A stretch of DNA of 58,294 bases from positions 1 to 58,294 of the forward strand of contig JBHEMU010000123.1 of assembly GCA_046262415.1 (NCBI GenBank), written 5' to 3'. Below, piece after piece: positions 1-7,469 of the stretch. This DNA comes from JACDAS01 sp046262415 (GTDB lineage Bacteria; Actinomycetota; Thermoleophilia; Gaiellales; Gaiellaceae). The notes below the pieces were generated by a model. The model was given only the letters and a program-made list of their open reading frames with translations. It had not been told where the DNA came from and did not search any database. The position numbers and the translations under genes were made by a program. The stretch's first letter is position 1, and the number at the start of each line of letters is the position of its first letter.

Positions 1-2
1 TC

Positions 3-146
3 GGCCAGCTCTACCGCTCGAGCGACCACCGCGCCCGGGCGCTGTCACACTGGCTGCGCCACTACAACGAGCGCAGACCGCACAGCGCGCTCGGCGGACG
101 CCCGCCGATCAGCCGTGTCCACAACGTCTTGAGGCAGGACACCTAG
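3..146 (+). CDS. IS481-type transposase, C-terminal fragment (5' end outside window)
   Basis: The first 47 codons read in frame into a TAG stop. They carry the C-terminal signature of DDE integrase-type transposases: a SHWLRHYNERRPHSALGG stretch followed by PPISRV. This tail (YNxxRPHxALGGxPPxxR) is typical of IS481-family transposases, which cut and join DNA at insertion-sequence ends. The catalytic DDE residues and the N-terminal helix-turn-helix would lie left of the window. The TAG stop overlaps the TAG stop of the convergent gene at 143. I could not recognise a terminal inverted repeat just downstream, so the edge of the insertion sequence is not defined. Confidence 0.8.
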   Translation, partial: GQLYRSSDHRARALSHWLRHYNERRPHSALGGRPPISRVHNVLRQDT

Positions 147-1149
147 CGCCGCACGAAGCGGGCCCGGACGCTGCGAGCCCCGTCGGCCGTCAGCCTGCAG
201 GCGCCCGGGCCGCGGCACGCCCCGCTCCAGCCGGCGAAGCGCCAGCCCGGGTCCGCAGTCGCCCGCACCCGGACGCGGGTGCCGGCCTTGAACGACGCCC
301 CGCAGGCGGTCCGGCAGGCGAGGCCGGCCGGCTCGCTCGCGACCCGCCCCCTGCCCGTCACCGCGGCCGTGACACGGTAGAAGCCAGGTCCGAAGGCGGC
401 CAAGACGGTGACGCCCTCGGCTGCGGTGACGGTACACGTGCCTCTCCCCCGACAGGCCCCGGACCAGCCGAGGAAGCGGGACCGCGCATCCGGAACGGCG
501 GTCAGCCTCACCCGTGCGCCCTGGTCGAGCGACAGCTCGCACGAGCCGGTGCACGAGTCGTCCTCGCTCTCGACCGAGCCGCCGCCCCCGCGCCTGAGGA
601 CGCGAAGACGCACGGAGATTTGGAGTGCGAACAGCGCCGTGACCGACTTCGCTCCGTCCATGGTCACGGTGCAGCTCTCCGCACCCGAGCACGCTCCGCT
701 CCAGCGCGCGAAGCGCGCGCCCTCCACCTCGACGGCGGTCAGCGACACGACGGTTCCCGCGTCGAAGGGGACTGCGCATCCGGGTGGGCAGGCGATCCCG
801 GGCAGGTCGCTGGCGACGGTGCCCGGGCCGCCCGCGACGGCGACGGCGAGCGGGAACGCCGGAGCGTCGAGATGCGCCAGGAACGGCGAGTCCTGGACAT
901 CCCACCAGGCGCCCGAATGCCCGTAGTAGTCGTCGCGGCCGACGTCCAGGATCGCGCCGCCGAGGGGGTGCAGGAAGGGGAACATCAGGTCGCTCTCGCT
1001 GTCGCAGGCGTGCGCGGGGCTGGTCGGGCAACCGTGAAGACGGAGGACCTCGAGGGGGGCGGACGGCGCGCCGCCTCGCCGCCGCTCGCGGCGAGTGCCA
1101 GGCCGAGTCCGAGACAGGTGACGAGGACCCGGCGCGGGTGCAGCGACAA
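143..1149 (-). CDS. Secreted InlB-type beta-repeat protein, apparently frameshifted near the N-terminus
   Basis: The main frame (143 to about 1060) holds three repeats of roughly 75 residues of the divergent InlB B-repeat type, each with a paired-cysteine pattern such as WSGAC...CTVT. An upstream segment, AHACDSESDLMFPFLH followed by DVGRDDYYGHSG, looks like the end of a surface-protein core. The main frame begins without a signal peptide. A good signal peptide (TTG at 1149; VLVTCLGLGLALAASGGEA) sits in another frame and joins the main frame around a run of six G at 1054-1059. A TAGGAT box lies 9 nt before the TTG. I infer a single-base frameshift or consensus error. The cell-surface role is inferred from the repeat family. 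Confidence 0.6.
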
Positions 1150-1160
1150 AGGAGCCCGAT

Positions 1161-1179
1161 CCTAGATCGAACATCTAGG
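1161..1179. promoter_or_regulatory. Dyad operator between two divergent -10 boxes
   Basis: A perfect 7-bp inverted repeat, CCTAGAT-cgaac-ATCTAGG, lies between the divergent surface-protein and exporter genes. It overlaps the TAGGAT box of the minus-strand gene (1164-1159) and the TAGGCT box (1176-1181) of the exporter, whose GTG follows 6 nt later. A regulator bound here could control both genes. DHA2 exporters are often controlled by TetR or MarR regulators, but no regulator gene is adjacent in this window. Confidence 0.5.
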
Positions 1180-1187
1180 CTCCGGCG

Positions 1188-2735
1188 GTGTCTGCCCTCC
1201 GCGCCAGGCTCGCGCGTAAGCCGCCCGGCTACCGCTACACGATCGGACGCATCCTCGCCATCTACGCGGGTTTGATGGCCACGCTGCTGCTCGCCGCGCT
1301 CGACCAGACGATCATCGCCACGGCGCTGCCACGGATCGTCTCCGACCTGGGCGGACTGACGAGCTACACGTGGGTGATCACCGCCTACCTGCTCGCCGCG
1401 ACCGTCACGGTCCCGCTCTACGGCAAGCTCGGGGACGTCTACGGGCGGCGGCGGATGTTCCTCGCGTCGATCGTGATCTTCCTCGCCGGCTCGGTCCTCT
1501 GCGGACTGGCTCAGACCATGATCCAGCTCGTCGTCTTTCGCGGCATCCAGGGGATCGGCGCCGGCGGCATCTTCCCGCTCGCGCTGGCGACGATCGCGAC
1601 GACGGTGCCGCCGCGCGATCGCGGCCGCTACCAGGGCCTGATCGGCGCCACGTTCGCCGGCGCCTCGATCCTGGGCCCGACGCTCGGTGGTTTCATCGTC
1701 GACAACATGAGCTGGCGCTGGATCTTCTACGTCAACCTGCCGGTCGGCGGCCTGGCGCTCGTCGTCATCTGGCTGACGATGCCGCGCGAGGCCCCGACGC
1801 GGCAGCGGTCGGTCGACTACCTCGGCGCGGCGGTCCTCGGCGCCGGAACGGCGGCGCTGCTGCTCGGGCTCGTCTGGGGCGGGCGCGAGTACGCCTGGCT
1901 GTCGTGGCAGGTGCTGGCGGCGTTCACGGCCTCGGTCGCGCTGCTGGCGCTCTTCGCCGCGGTCGAGCTCCGCGTCACCGAGACGATCCTGCCCTTCGAC
2001 CTCCTGCGCCGGCGCACCGTCGCCGCCGGCACCGCCGCGATCACGCTCGTCGGGATGGCGATGCTCGGCACGATCGCCTTCGTGCCGCTGTTCGTCCAGG
2101 GCGTGATCGGCACGTCCGCGACCGCGTCCGGAGTGGTGTTGACGCCGTTCATGCTCGCCGCGGTGACCGCCAGCGTCCTCTCCGGGCAGTGGATCTCGCG
2201 GACGGGCCGCTACAAGCCGAACGCGCTGCTCGGGCCCGTCGTCCTCGGCGGGGCCCTGTTCGCACTGTCCCGTCTGGACGAGACGGCGACGCGCGGCGAT
2301 GCGGCGATCTGCGCGGTCGTCGCCGGGATCGGCCTCGGGCTGATGATGCAGACCTTCGTCCTGGCGGTGCAGAACGCGGTGCCGGTGGCGGAGATGGGCT
2401 CCGCGACGGCGCTCGTCCAGTTCGCGCGCTCGATCGGCGGCACGCTCGGCATCACGATCATGGGCGTGATCGTCAGCCAGGGCCTCCCGCCCGGCACCGG
2501 TGCACGCACGCCGTCGATCGAGCGACTCCCGCCCGCGCTGCGTGCCGAGCTCGCGGACGCGATGCAGCCCGCCTTCCTGGCCTCGGCCGGGATCTGCGCG
2601 CTCGCGCTGCTCGTCGTGATCTTCGTCATGCGGGAGGTGCCGCTGAGACGCGACTTCGAGGACGCGACCTTCGAGGCGCTGCCCGAGACCGCGTTCCGGT
2701 CGGACTCGGCACCGTTAACATCAGGGACGCGATGA
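1188..2735 (+). CDS. MFS drug:H+ antiporter, DHA2 (EmrB/QacA) family
   Basis: A 515-residue polytopic membrane protein with the length and about 14 hydrophobic segments expected of DHA2 exporters. The first helix carries LDQTIIATALPRI, a family hallmark. The helix 2-3 loop has the MFS motif A (GKLGDVYGRRR), and helix 5 has an antiporter-type motif C (GATFAGASILGPTLGG). The inferred role is proton-driven export of organic compounds. The GTG start follows a TAGGCT box by 6 nt, so the message is probably leaderless. Its stop overlaps the hpd start (ATGA), so the two are co-transcribed. Export of aromatic intermediates is possible but inferred from context only. Confidence 0.9.
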   Translation: MSALRARLARKPPGYRYTIGRILAIYAGLMATLLLAALDQTIIATALPRIVSDLGGLTSYTWVITAYLLAATVTVPLYGKLGDVYGRRRMFLASIVIFLAGSVLCGLAQTMIQLVVFRGIQGIGAGGIFPLALATIATTVPPRDRGRYQGLIGATFAGASILGPTLGGFIVDNMSWRWIFYVNLPVGGLALVVIWLTMPREAPTRQRSVDYLGAAVLGAGTAALLLGLVWGGREYAWLSWQVLAAFTASVALLALFAAVELRVTETILPFDLLRRRTVAAGTAAITLVGMAMLGTIAFVPLFVQGVIGTSATASGVVLTPFMLAAVTASVLSGQWISRTGRYKPNALLGPVVLGGALFALSRLDETATRGDAAICAVVAGIGLGLMMQTFVLAVQNAVPVAEMGSATALVQFARSIGGTLGITIMGVIVSQGLPPGTGARTPSIERLPPALRAELADAMQPAFLASAGICALALLVVIFVMREVPLRRDFEDATFEALPETAFRSDSAPLTSGTR

Positions 2736-3832
2736 CCGATTTCATGCCGATCGAGGGGTGGGACCACCTCGAGCTCTACGTGGGGAACGCGAAGCAGGCC
2801 GCGTACTTCTACGAGCAGGCGTTCGGCTTCACGCCGACCGCCTACGCCGGCCCGGAGACGGGCGTGCGCGACCGGGCCTCGTACGTGCTCGAGCAGGGCG
2901 ACATCCGGCTCGTGCTCACGAGCGGCCTCCGCGGCGACAGCGAGATCACGCGCTTCGCCTGTGCCCACGGCGACGCGGTCAAGGACGTGGCCCTGCGGGT
3001 GCCCGACGCCGCGGACGCGTACCGTCAGGCCGTGCAGCGCGGCGCGGTGGGCGTCGTCGAGCCCCACTGGGTCGAGGACGAGCACGGCCGCGTCGAGCTC
3101 TCCGCGATCGGGACCTACGGCGAGAACGTGCACACGTTCGTCAACCGCTCCGGCTACGCCGGCCCCTACCTCCCCGGGTACCGCTCGACGGTGGACAACG
3201 GCGCCGTGCAGGTGGGGAGGGGCATCGGGCTCCGGACCGTCGACCACGTCGTCGGCAACGTCGAGCTCGGGCGGATGGACCACTGGGTCGCGTACTACGA
3301 GCGCGCGCTCGGCTTCACCGAGCTGATCCACTTCTCCGACGAGGCGATCTCGACCGAGTACTCGGCGCTGATGTCGAAGGTGATGACGGACGGCGAGGGC
3401 AAGATCAAGTTCCCGATCAACGAGCCGGCCGAGGGCAAGCGCAAGAGCCAGATCGAGGAGTACCTGGAGTTCAACGGCTCTCCCGGCGTGCAGCACGTGG
3501 CGCTGGCGAGCGACGACATCGTGCGGACCGTCGAGGCGCTGCAGGAGCGCGGCGTGCGCTTCCTCACTACTCCGGACGCCTACTACGAGGACGTCGCCGA
3601 GCGGGTCGGCGAGATCGACGCGGCCTGGGAGGACCTGCGCCGCCTGCGCATCCTCGCCGACCGCGACGAGGAGGGGTACCTGCTCCAGATCTTCACCAAG
3701 ACGGCGCAGGACCGGCCGACGCTCTTCTTCGAGGTGATCGAGCGGCACGGCTCGCGGGGCTTCGGGGAGGGCAACTTCAAGGCCCTCTTCGAGGCGATCG
3801 AGCGCGAGCAGGCGCTCCGCGGGAATCTCTAG
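2732..3832 (+). CDS. hpd: 4-hydroxyphenylpyruvate dioxygenase
   Basis: A 366-residue protein with two vicinal-oxygen-chelate domains (about 8-140 and 168-340). It converts 4-hydroxyphenylpyruvate to homogentisate, the second step of tyrosine degradation. The Fe(II) facial triad expected of the family is visible: H172 (TVDHVVGN), H255 (GVQHVAL) and E334 (LFFEVIER). The C-terminal segment, GSRGFGEGNFKALFEAIE, is the conserved gate helix. Length and motifs fit the bacterial enzyme. The ATG overlaps the stop of the upstream exporter by 4 bp, implying translational coupling. hmgA and a fumarylacetoacetase-family gene lie within 5 kb on the same strand. Confidence 0.96.
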   Translation: MTDFMPIEGWDHLELYVGNAKQAAYFYEQAFGFTPTAYAGPETGVRDRASYVLEQGDIRLVLTSGLRGDSEITRFACAHGDAVKDVALRVPDAADAYRQAVQRGAVGVVEPHWVEDEHGRVELSAIGTYGENVHTFVNRSGYAGPYLPGYRSTVDNGAVQVGRGIGLRTVDHVVGNVELGRMDHWVAYYERALGFTELIHFSDEAISTEYSALMSKVMTDGEGKIKFPINEPAEGKRKSQIEEYLEFNGSPGVQHVALASDDIVRTVEALQERGVRFLTTPDAYYEDVAERVGEIDAAWEDLRRLRILADRDEEGYLLQIFTKTAQDRPTLFFEVIERHGSRGFGEGNFKALFEAIEREQALRGNL

Positions 3833-3839
3833 CGCCGGG

Positions 3840-4604
3840 TTGCTCGCGGCCGCCGGTCGGCAGGCGGCGAGCCTCCGCGAGACGGCGCACCGTCCCTGGC
3901 CGCTCCCGCCGGGACGCTGGGTGATGGGGCAGACCTGGGAGCAGTTGCTGTTCGCCCACTGGCCCCTGCCGGTCGACGCGCTCCGGGGCCCGGTGCCCGA
4001 GGGACTCGAGCTCGAATCGCACTCGGGCAGCGCCTGGCTCGGGGTGACGCCGTTCCGGATCACCGGACTGCGCGCCCGCGGGACGATGCCCCTGCCCTGG
4101 ATCTCGACCTTTCCCGAGATCAACGTGCGCACCTACGTCCGCGCCGACGAGAAGCCGGGGATCTGGTTCTTCAGCCTCGACACGTCGAGCCGCCTCGGGG
4201 TCGAGGTGGCGCGGCGGTGGTACCGGCTGCCGTACTTCCACGCGCGGATCGAGGCGGAGCCCGCCGGAGACGCCGTCGTGTACGACAGCTGCCGGCGCGA
4301 TCCGCGCGGGCACGAGGCTGCCTTCGAGGGCCGCTACGGGCCCGCGGGGGACGCGCAACCGGCCGCGCCGGGGACGCTCGAGCACTTCCTCACCGAGCGC
4401 TACTGCCTCTACGCGGCCGACGGCGGGGGCGGCCTCCACCGGGCCGAGATCCACCACCCGCCGTGGCCGCTCCAGCCCGGGGAGGCGGAGATCAGGTGCA
4501 ACACGATGCCGCCCCCCGGGGTCGAGCTTCCGGCCGTCGAGCCGCTCCTCCACTTCAGCGCCTGCCAGGACGTCGTCATCTGGCCGCTCGAGCGCTTGCC
4601 CTAG
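3840..4604 (+). CDS. DUF2071 (YqjF-like) family protein
   Basis: About 254 residues resembling the YqjF/DUF2071 family: RPWPLPPGRWVMGQTW followed by LLFAHWPLPVDALRGPVP, then WLGVTPFRITGLRARG and FPEINVRTYV. The biochemical role of this family is unknown to me. The TTG start at 3840 is chosen because the family's conserved RPWPLP block begins before the next candidates (GTG 3921, ATG 3924). It lies 7 nt after hpd, probably in the same operon. A role in aromatic catabolism is suggested only by position. Confidence 0.75.
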   Translation: MLAAAGRQAASLRETAHRPWPLPPGRWVMGQTWEQLLFAHWPLPVDALRGPVPEGLELESHSGSAWLGVTPFRITGLRARGTMPLPWISTFPEINVRTYVRADEKPGIWFFSLDTSSRLGVEVARRWYRLPYFHARIEAEPAGDAVVYDSCRRDPRGHEAAFEGRYGPAGDAQPAAPGTLEHFLTERYCLYAADGGGGLHRAEIHHPPWPLQPGEAEIRCNTMPPPGVELPAVEPLLHFSACQDVVIWPLERLP

Positions 4605-4607
4605 CCT
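4602..4607 (+). promoter_or_regulatory. -10 box (TAGCCT) of a possible leaderless promoter
   Basis: TAGCCT sits 6 nt before the GTG of the cation diffusion facilitator gene. It coincides with the TAG stop of the preceding gene, so part of the match could be chance. The spacing agrees with several other genes in this window. Confidence 0.35.
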
Positions 4608-4613
4608 TCCGGC

Positions 4614-5972
4614 GTGAGCCCGCAGCGGCGCACCGTGCTCGTCTCCGTGGCCGCCGCCGCCGCGCTCGTCGCCCTGAAGCTCGTGACCGGCATCGCCACG
4701 GGGAGCCTGGGTCTGATCTCGGACGCGGCCCACTCCGGCACCGACCTCGTCGCCGCGCTGCTCACCTTCTTCGCGATCGGCGTGGCCGGCCGCCCGGCCG
4801 ACCGCGGCCACCCGTACGGGCACGGGAAGGCCGAGCACCTGGCGGCGCTCGCCGAGGGCGGCATCCTCGTCGTGGCCAGCCTCGCGATCGCGTGGCGCGC
4901 GCTCAGCCACCTGCTCGGCAGCTCCGAGTCGAGCGTGAACCCGGCCTGGTACGCGATCGCAGTCCTCGCGGTCGTGATCGTGGTCGACCTGTTCCGGACG
5001 GTCGTCTCCGCGCGCGCAGCCAGCCGCTACGGCAGCGCGGCGTTGCAGGCGAATGCGCTCCATTTCGGCAGCGACCTGCTCGGCTCGACGGCCGTCCTCG
5101 GCGGTCTTCTCCTCGCCAGGGCCGGCTATCCCGATGCGGACTCCGCGGCGGCGCTCTTCGTGGCCGTCCTCGTCCTCTTCGCGGCCGGGCGCCTGATGCG
5201 GCGGAACGTCGACGTGCTCATGGACCGGGCTCCGGCGGGAGCCGAGGAGGCCGCCCGCCGGGCGATCGCTCAGCTGGAGCCCGCGGTCCAGCTGAGCCGC
5301 GTGCGCATCCGCCAGGCCGCGGGGCGTCACTTCGCAGACGTCGTGATCGTCGTGCCGCCGGGTGCTGCCGTCGGCCAGGGCCATGCTGCCGCCGACGCCG
5401 TCGAGGAGGCGGTCCAGCGGGCTCTGCCGGAGGCCGACGTCGTCGTGCACGTCGAGCCGGGCCAGACGGAGGCGACGCTCCGCGAGCGCGCGCTCGGCGC
5501 CGCACACCGCGTCCCTCGCGTCCGCGAGATCCACAACGTGAGGCTCGTCAGGGTCGACGGCCGCACGCAGCTGTCGCTGCACCTGAAGCTCCCCGCCGCG
5601 CTGACCCTCGACGAGGCGCATGCGGTCGCCTCCGAGGTGGAGCGGGCCATTCACGAGGCGGTGCCGGAGATCGGCGCCGTGCGCACGCACCTCGAGCCCC
5701 TGCGGGAGGCGTCCGAGGCGCGGGCGCCCTCGCCGGTCGACACGGCGCGCGAGACCGCAACCGTGCTTCGCATCGTCCACGAGGCCACCGGCGGGTCGCC
5801 CCGGGAGCTCCGGTTCCTGGAGACGGACGAGGGCCTGGTCGCCTACCTCACGCTCGGCCTCGATCCCCTGACCGCGCTGTCCGACGCCCACGCGCGCGCC
5901 AGCGAGATCGAGCGCCGGATTCGCGACGAGCGCCCCTCGATCGCCGACGTGGTCGTCCACACCGAGCCATGA
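4614..5972 (+). CDS. Cation diffusion facilitator with three C-terminal dimerisation-like domains
   Basis: Residues 1 to about 205 form the CDF membrane domain. Metal-site motifs are visible in helix 2 (ISDAAHSGTDLV) and helix 5 (LHFGSDLLG), with the HPYGHGKAEH loop between. CDF proteins export Zn, Mn, Fe or other divalent metals by proton exchange. The tail is unusually long (452 residues against a usual 300 or so). It shows three successive segments of about 75 residues resembling the cytoplasmic ZT-dimer fold, each ending in a VVVHVEP-like strand (ADVVVHVEP, GAVRTHLEP, ADVVVHTEP). The stop overlaps the next ATG (ATGA). Metal supply for the neighbouring iron dioxygenases is speculative. Confidence 0.88.
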   Translation: MSPQRRTVLVSVAAAAALVALKLVTGIATGSLGLISDAAHSGTDLVAALLTFFAIGVAGRPADRGHPYGHGKAEHLAALAEGGILVVASLAIAWRALSHLLGSSESSVNPAWYAIAVLAVVIVVDLFRTVVSARAASRYGSAALQANALHFGSDLLGSTAVLGGLLLARAGYPDADSAAALFVAVLVLFAAGRLMRRNVDVLMDRAPAGAEEAARRAIAQLEPAVQLSRVRIRQAAGRHFADVVIVVPPGAAVGQGHAAADAVEEAVQRALPEADVVVHVEPGQTEATLRERALGAAHRVPRVREIHNVRLVRVDGRTQLSLHLKLPAALTLDEAHAVASEVERAIHEAVPEIGAVRTHLEPLREASEARAPSPVDTARETATVLRIVHEATGGSPRELRFLETDEGLVAYLTLGLDPLTALSDAHARASEIERRIRDERPSIADVVVHTEP

Positions 5973-6799
5973 GGCTCTGCATGTTCGCGCCGAGGGACCG
6001 GGATCTCCCGCGCGGGTGGCCGGGGAAGATCGTCGGCGATCGGGTCGTCCAGCTCGCGGCGCAGACGCTGCAGTCGTTCTTCACCGGCGGAGGTATCGCG
6101 CGCGAGCACGCGGAGTACGCGCTCGACGAGGTCCGGCTGCTGCCGCCGGTGCTCCACCCGCCTTCGGTGCGGGACTTCTTCGCCTTCGAGCAGCACGCCC
6201 GGGCCGCCCAGGGCCTCGAGCCCCCGCGGGAGTGGTACGAGCAGCCGGTCTTCTACTTCTCCAACCCGGCGGCGATCCTCGGGCCGGACGACGAGATCCC
6301 CTATCCCGCGGGGACGGAGGAGCTCGACTACGAGCTCGAGGTCGCCGCCGTGATCGGGGCCGAGGGCCGGATCGGCGGCTTCACTGTGATGAACGACTGG
6401 TCGGCGCGGGACCTCCAGCGCGCGGAGATGCGCGTCGGGCTCGGCCCGGCGAAGGGCAAGGACTTCGCGACGAGCATCGGGCCGGTGCTGGTGACGCCGG
6501 ACGAGTTCGACGGTTCGAGCGGGGCCATGGTCGCGCGCGTGAACGGCGAGGAGCGCTCCCGGGGAAACCTCGGGGACATGTACCACTCGTGGGAGAGGAT
6601 CGTCGCGCACGCGGCGCGGAACACGCTGCTGCGGCCGGGCGACGTCCTCGGCTCGGGCACCGTCGGGACCGGGTGCATCCTCGAGCTGGGCGACGGCCGC
6701 TGGCTCCGGCCGGGGGATCTGGTCGAGCTGGAGGTGGAGGGGATCGGCGTCCTGCGCAACACCGTCGGGCCACCGGAGCGCTCGCTCGATCGCATGTAG
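5969..6799 (+). CDS. Fumarylacetoacetate hydrolase family protein
   Basis: A 276-residue protein of the FAH superfamily, which hydrolyses or decarboxylates beta-diketo acids at a divalent metal. Visible family blocks are ELDYELEVAAVIG (metal-binding acidic residues), GFTVMNDWSARDLQ and KGKDFATSIGP. Given hpd and hmgA nearby, the likely reaction is cleavage of fumarylacetoacetate to fumarate and acetoacetate. The size is nearer to short bacterial FAH-fold enzymes than to the 420-residue eukaryotic type, so a related activity is possible. It is coupled to the upstream CDF gene by an ATGA overlap. No maleylacetoacetate isomerase gene is visible in the window. Confidence 0.88.
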   Translation: MRLCMFAPRDRDLPRGWPGKIVGDRVVQLAAQTLQSFFTGGGIAREHAEYALDEVRLLPPVLHPPSVRDFFAFEQHARAAQGLEPPREWYEQPVFYFSNPAAILGPDDEIPYPAGTEELDYELEVAAVIGAEGRIGGFTVMNDWSARDLQRAEMRVGLGPAKGKDFATSIGPVLVTPDEFDGSSGAMVARVNGEERSRGNLGDMYHSWERIVAHAARNTLLRPGDVLGSGTVGTGCILELGDGRWLRPGDLVELEVEGIGVLRNTVGPPERSLDRM

Positions 6800-6823
6800 C
6801 AAGCATGGGTCATGGTGATGTGC

Positions 6824-7051
6824 ATGGCACACATCCAGATCCGGAACGTCCCGCCTGATCTGCACCGGAAGCTGAAGGTGCGGGCAGCCAAGGCCGGCAT
6901 GACGCTGTCGGAGTTTCTGCTCCGCGAGGTCGAGCGGGCGGCAGAGACTCCCACGCTCGACGAGGCGATCCGGCAGATTCGCTCGCGGCGCCTGACCGAG
7001 CTGACCACACGCCCCGCCGACCTGATCCGGGAGGATCGCGAGACCCGGTGA
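6824..7051 (+). CDS. FitA/VapB-type ribbon-helix-helix antitoxin
   Basis: A 75-residue protein, MAHIQIRNVPPDLHRKLKVR onward, with the N-terminal beta strand and two helices of the Arc/MetJ-like FitA antitoxins (AAKAGMTLSEFLLREVER). The C-terminal tail would wrap the PIN toxin encoded next. In-frame ATG codons also occur at 6812 and 6818. The one at 6824 gives the usual family N-terminus. Its TGA overlaps the toxin GTG, the standard arrangement for co-translated toxin-antitoxin pairs. Such pairs usually repress their own promoter through the antitoxin. Confidence 0.85.
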   Translation: MAHIQIRNVPPDLHRKLKVRAAKAGMTLSEFLLREVERAAETPTLDEAIRQIRSRRLTELTTRPADLIREDRETR

Positions 7052-7431
7052 TCGTCCTCGACGCCTCGGCGGCGGTCGATCTGCTCGTGGAGCGCGGTGA
7101 GCCGGGAGAGTGGGTGGTCGCGACGCTCGCGGGGGAGAACGTCGTCGGCGCGCCGCACCTCGTCGACCAGGAGGTTCTCTCGACCCTGCGCCAGCTGCTG
7201 GCGCGCCGGGAGATCCGCGAGGCGTTGGCCGATTTCGCCGACCTCGGAATCGTCCGGTATCCGGTCGCCGATCTGCTGGAGGGGATCTGGCGGCTTCGGG
7301 ACCGGCTCACGCCGTACGACGCGAGCTACGTCGTCCTCGCCGAAGCGCTCGATGCGCCCCTGGTGACGACGGACGCGCGGCTCGGGCGGGCAGCCGGCCA
7401 CCGGGCCCGGGTGGTCGCGTACCCGGCCTGA
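7048..7431 (+). CDS. PIN-domain ribonuclease toxin (VapC-like)
   Basis: A 127-residue PIN-domain protein. The metal-binding acidic residues expected of the fold are present: an early Asp in MIVLDASA, Glu in VDQEVLSTL, and the Asp pair in YDASYVVLAEAL and LVTTDARL. PIN toxins cleave specific RNAs and are neutralised by the antitoxin encoded immediately upstream. The GTG start overlaps the antitoxin stop by 4 bp. The pair sits inside the tyrosine-degradation cluster between the FAH-family gene and hmgA, which suggests insertion of a mobile addiction module. Confidence 0.88.
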   Translation: MIVLDASAAVDLLVERGEPGEWVVATLAGENVVGAPHLVDQEVLSTLRQLLARREIREALADFADLGIVRYPVADLLEGIWRLRDRLTPYDASYVVLAEALDAPLVTTDARLGRAAGHRARVVAYPA

Positions 7432-7457
7432 GCGAAGTCGACGGCGCGTCCGCGGGA

Positions 7458-7463
7458 TATCCT
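7458..7463 (+). promoter_or_regulatory. -10 box (TATCCT) of a leaderless hmgA promoter
   Basis: TATCCT lies 6 nt upstream of the hmgA ATG and does not overlap a stop codon. Transcription would begin at or next to the start codon. No Shine-Dalgarno sequence is visible. Confidence 0.5.
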
Positions 7464-7469
7464 GCGCGG

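Noticed and set aside
2210..4132. A 640-codon minus-strand frame opposite hpd and the exporter
   Set aside because: Same reason: mirror of GC-biased third positions, no motif.
3777..5960. A 727-codon minus-strand frame opposite the DUF2071 and CDF genes
   Set aside because: Antisense shadow of two supported genes; His/Arg/Val-rich without domain signature.
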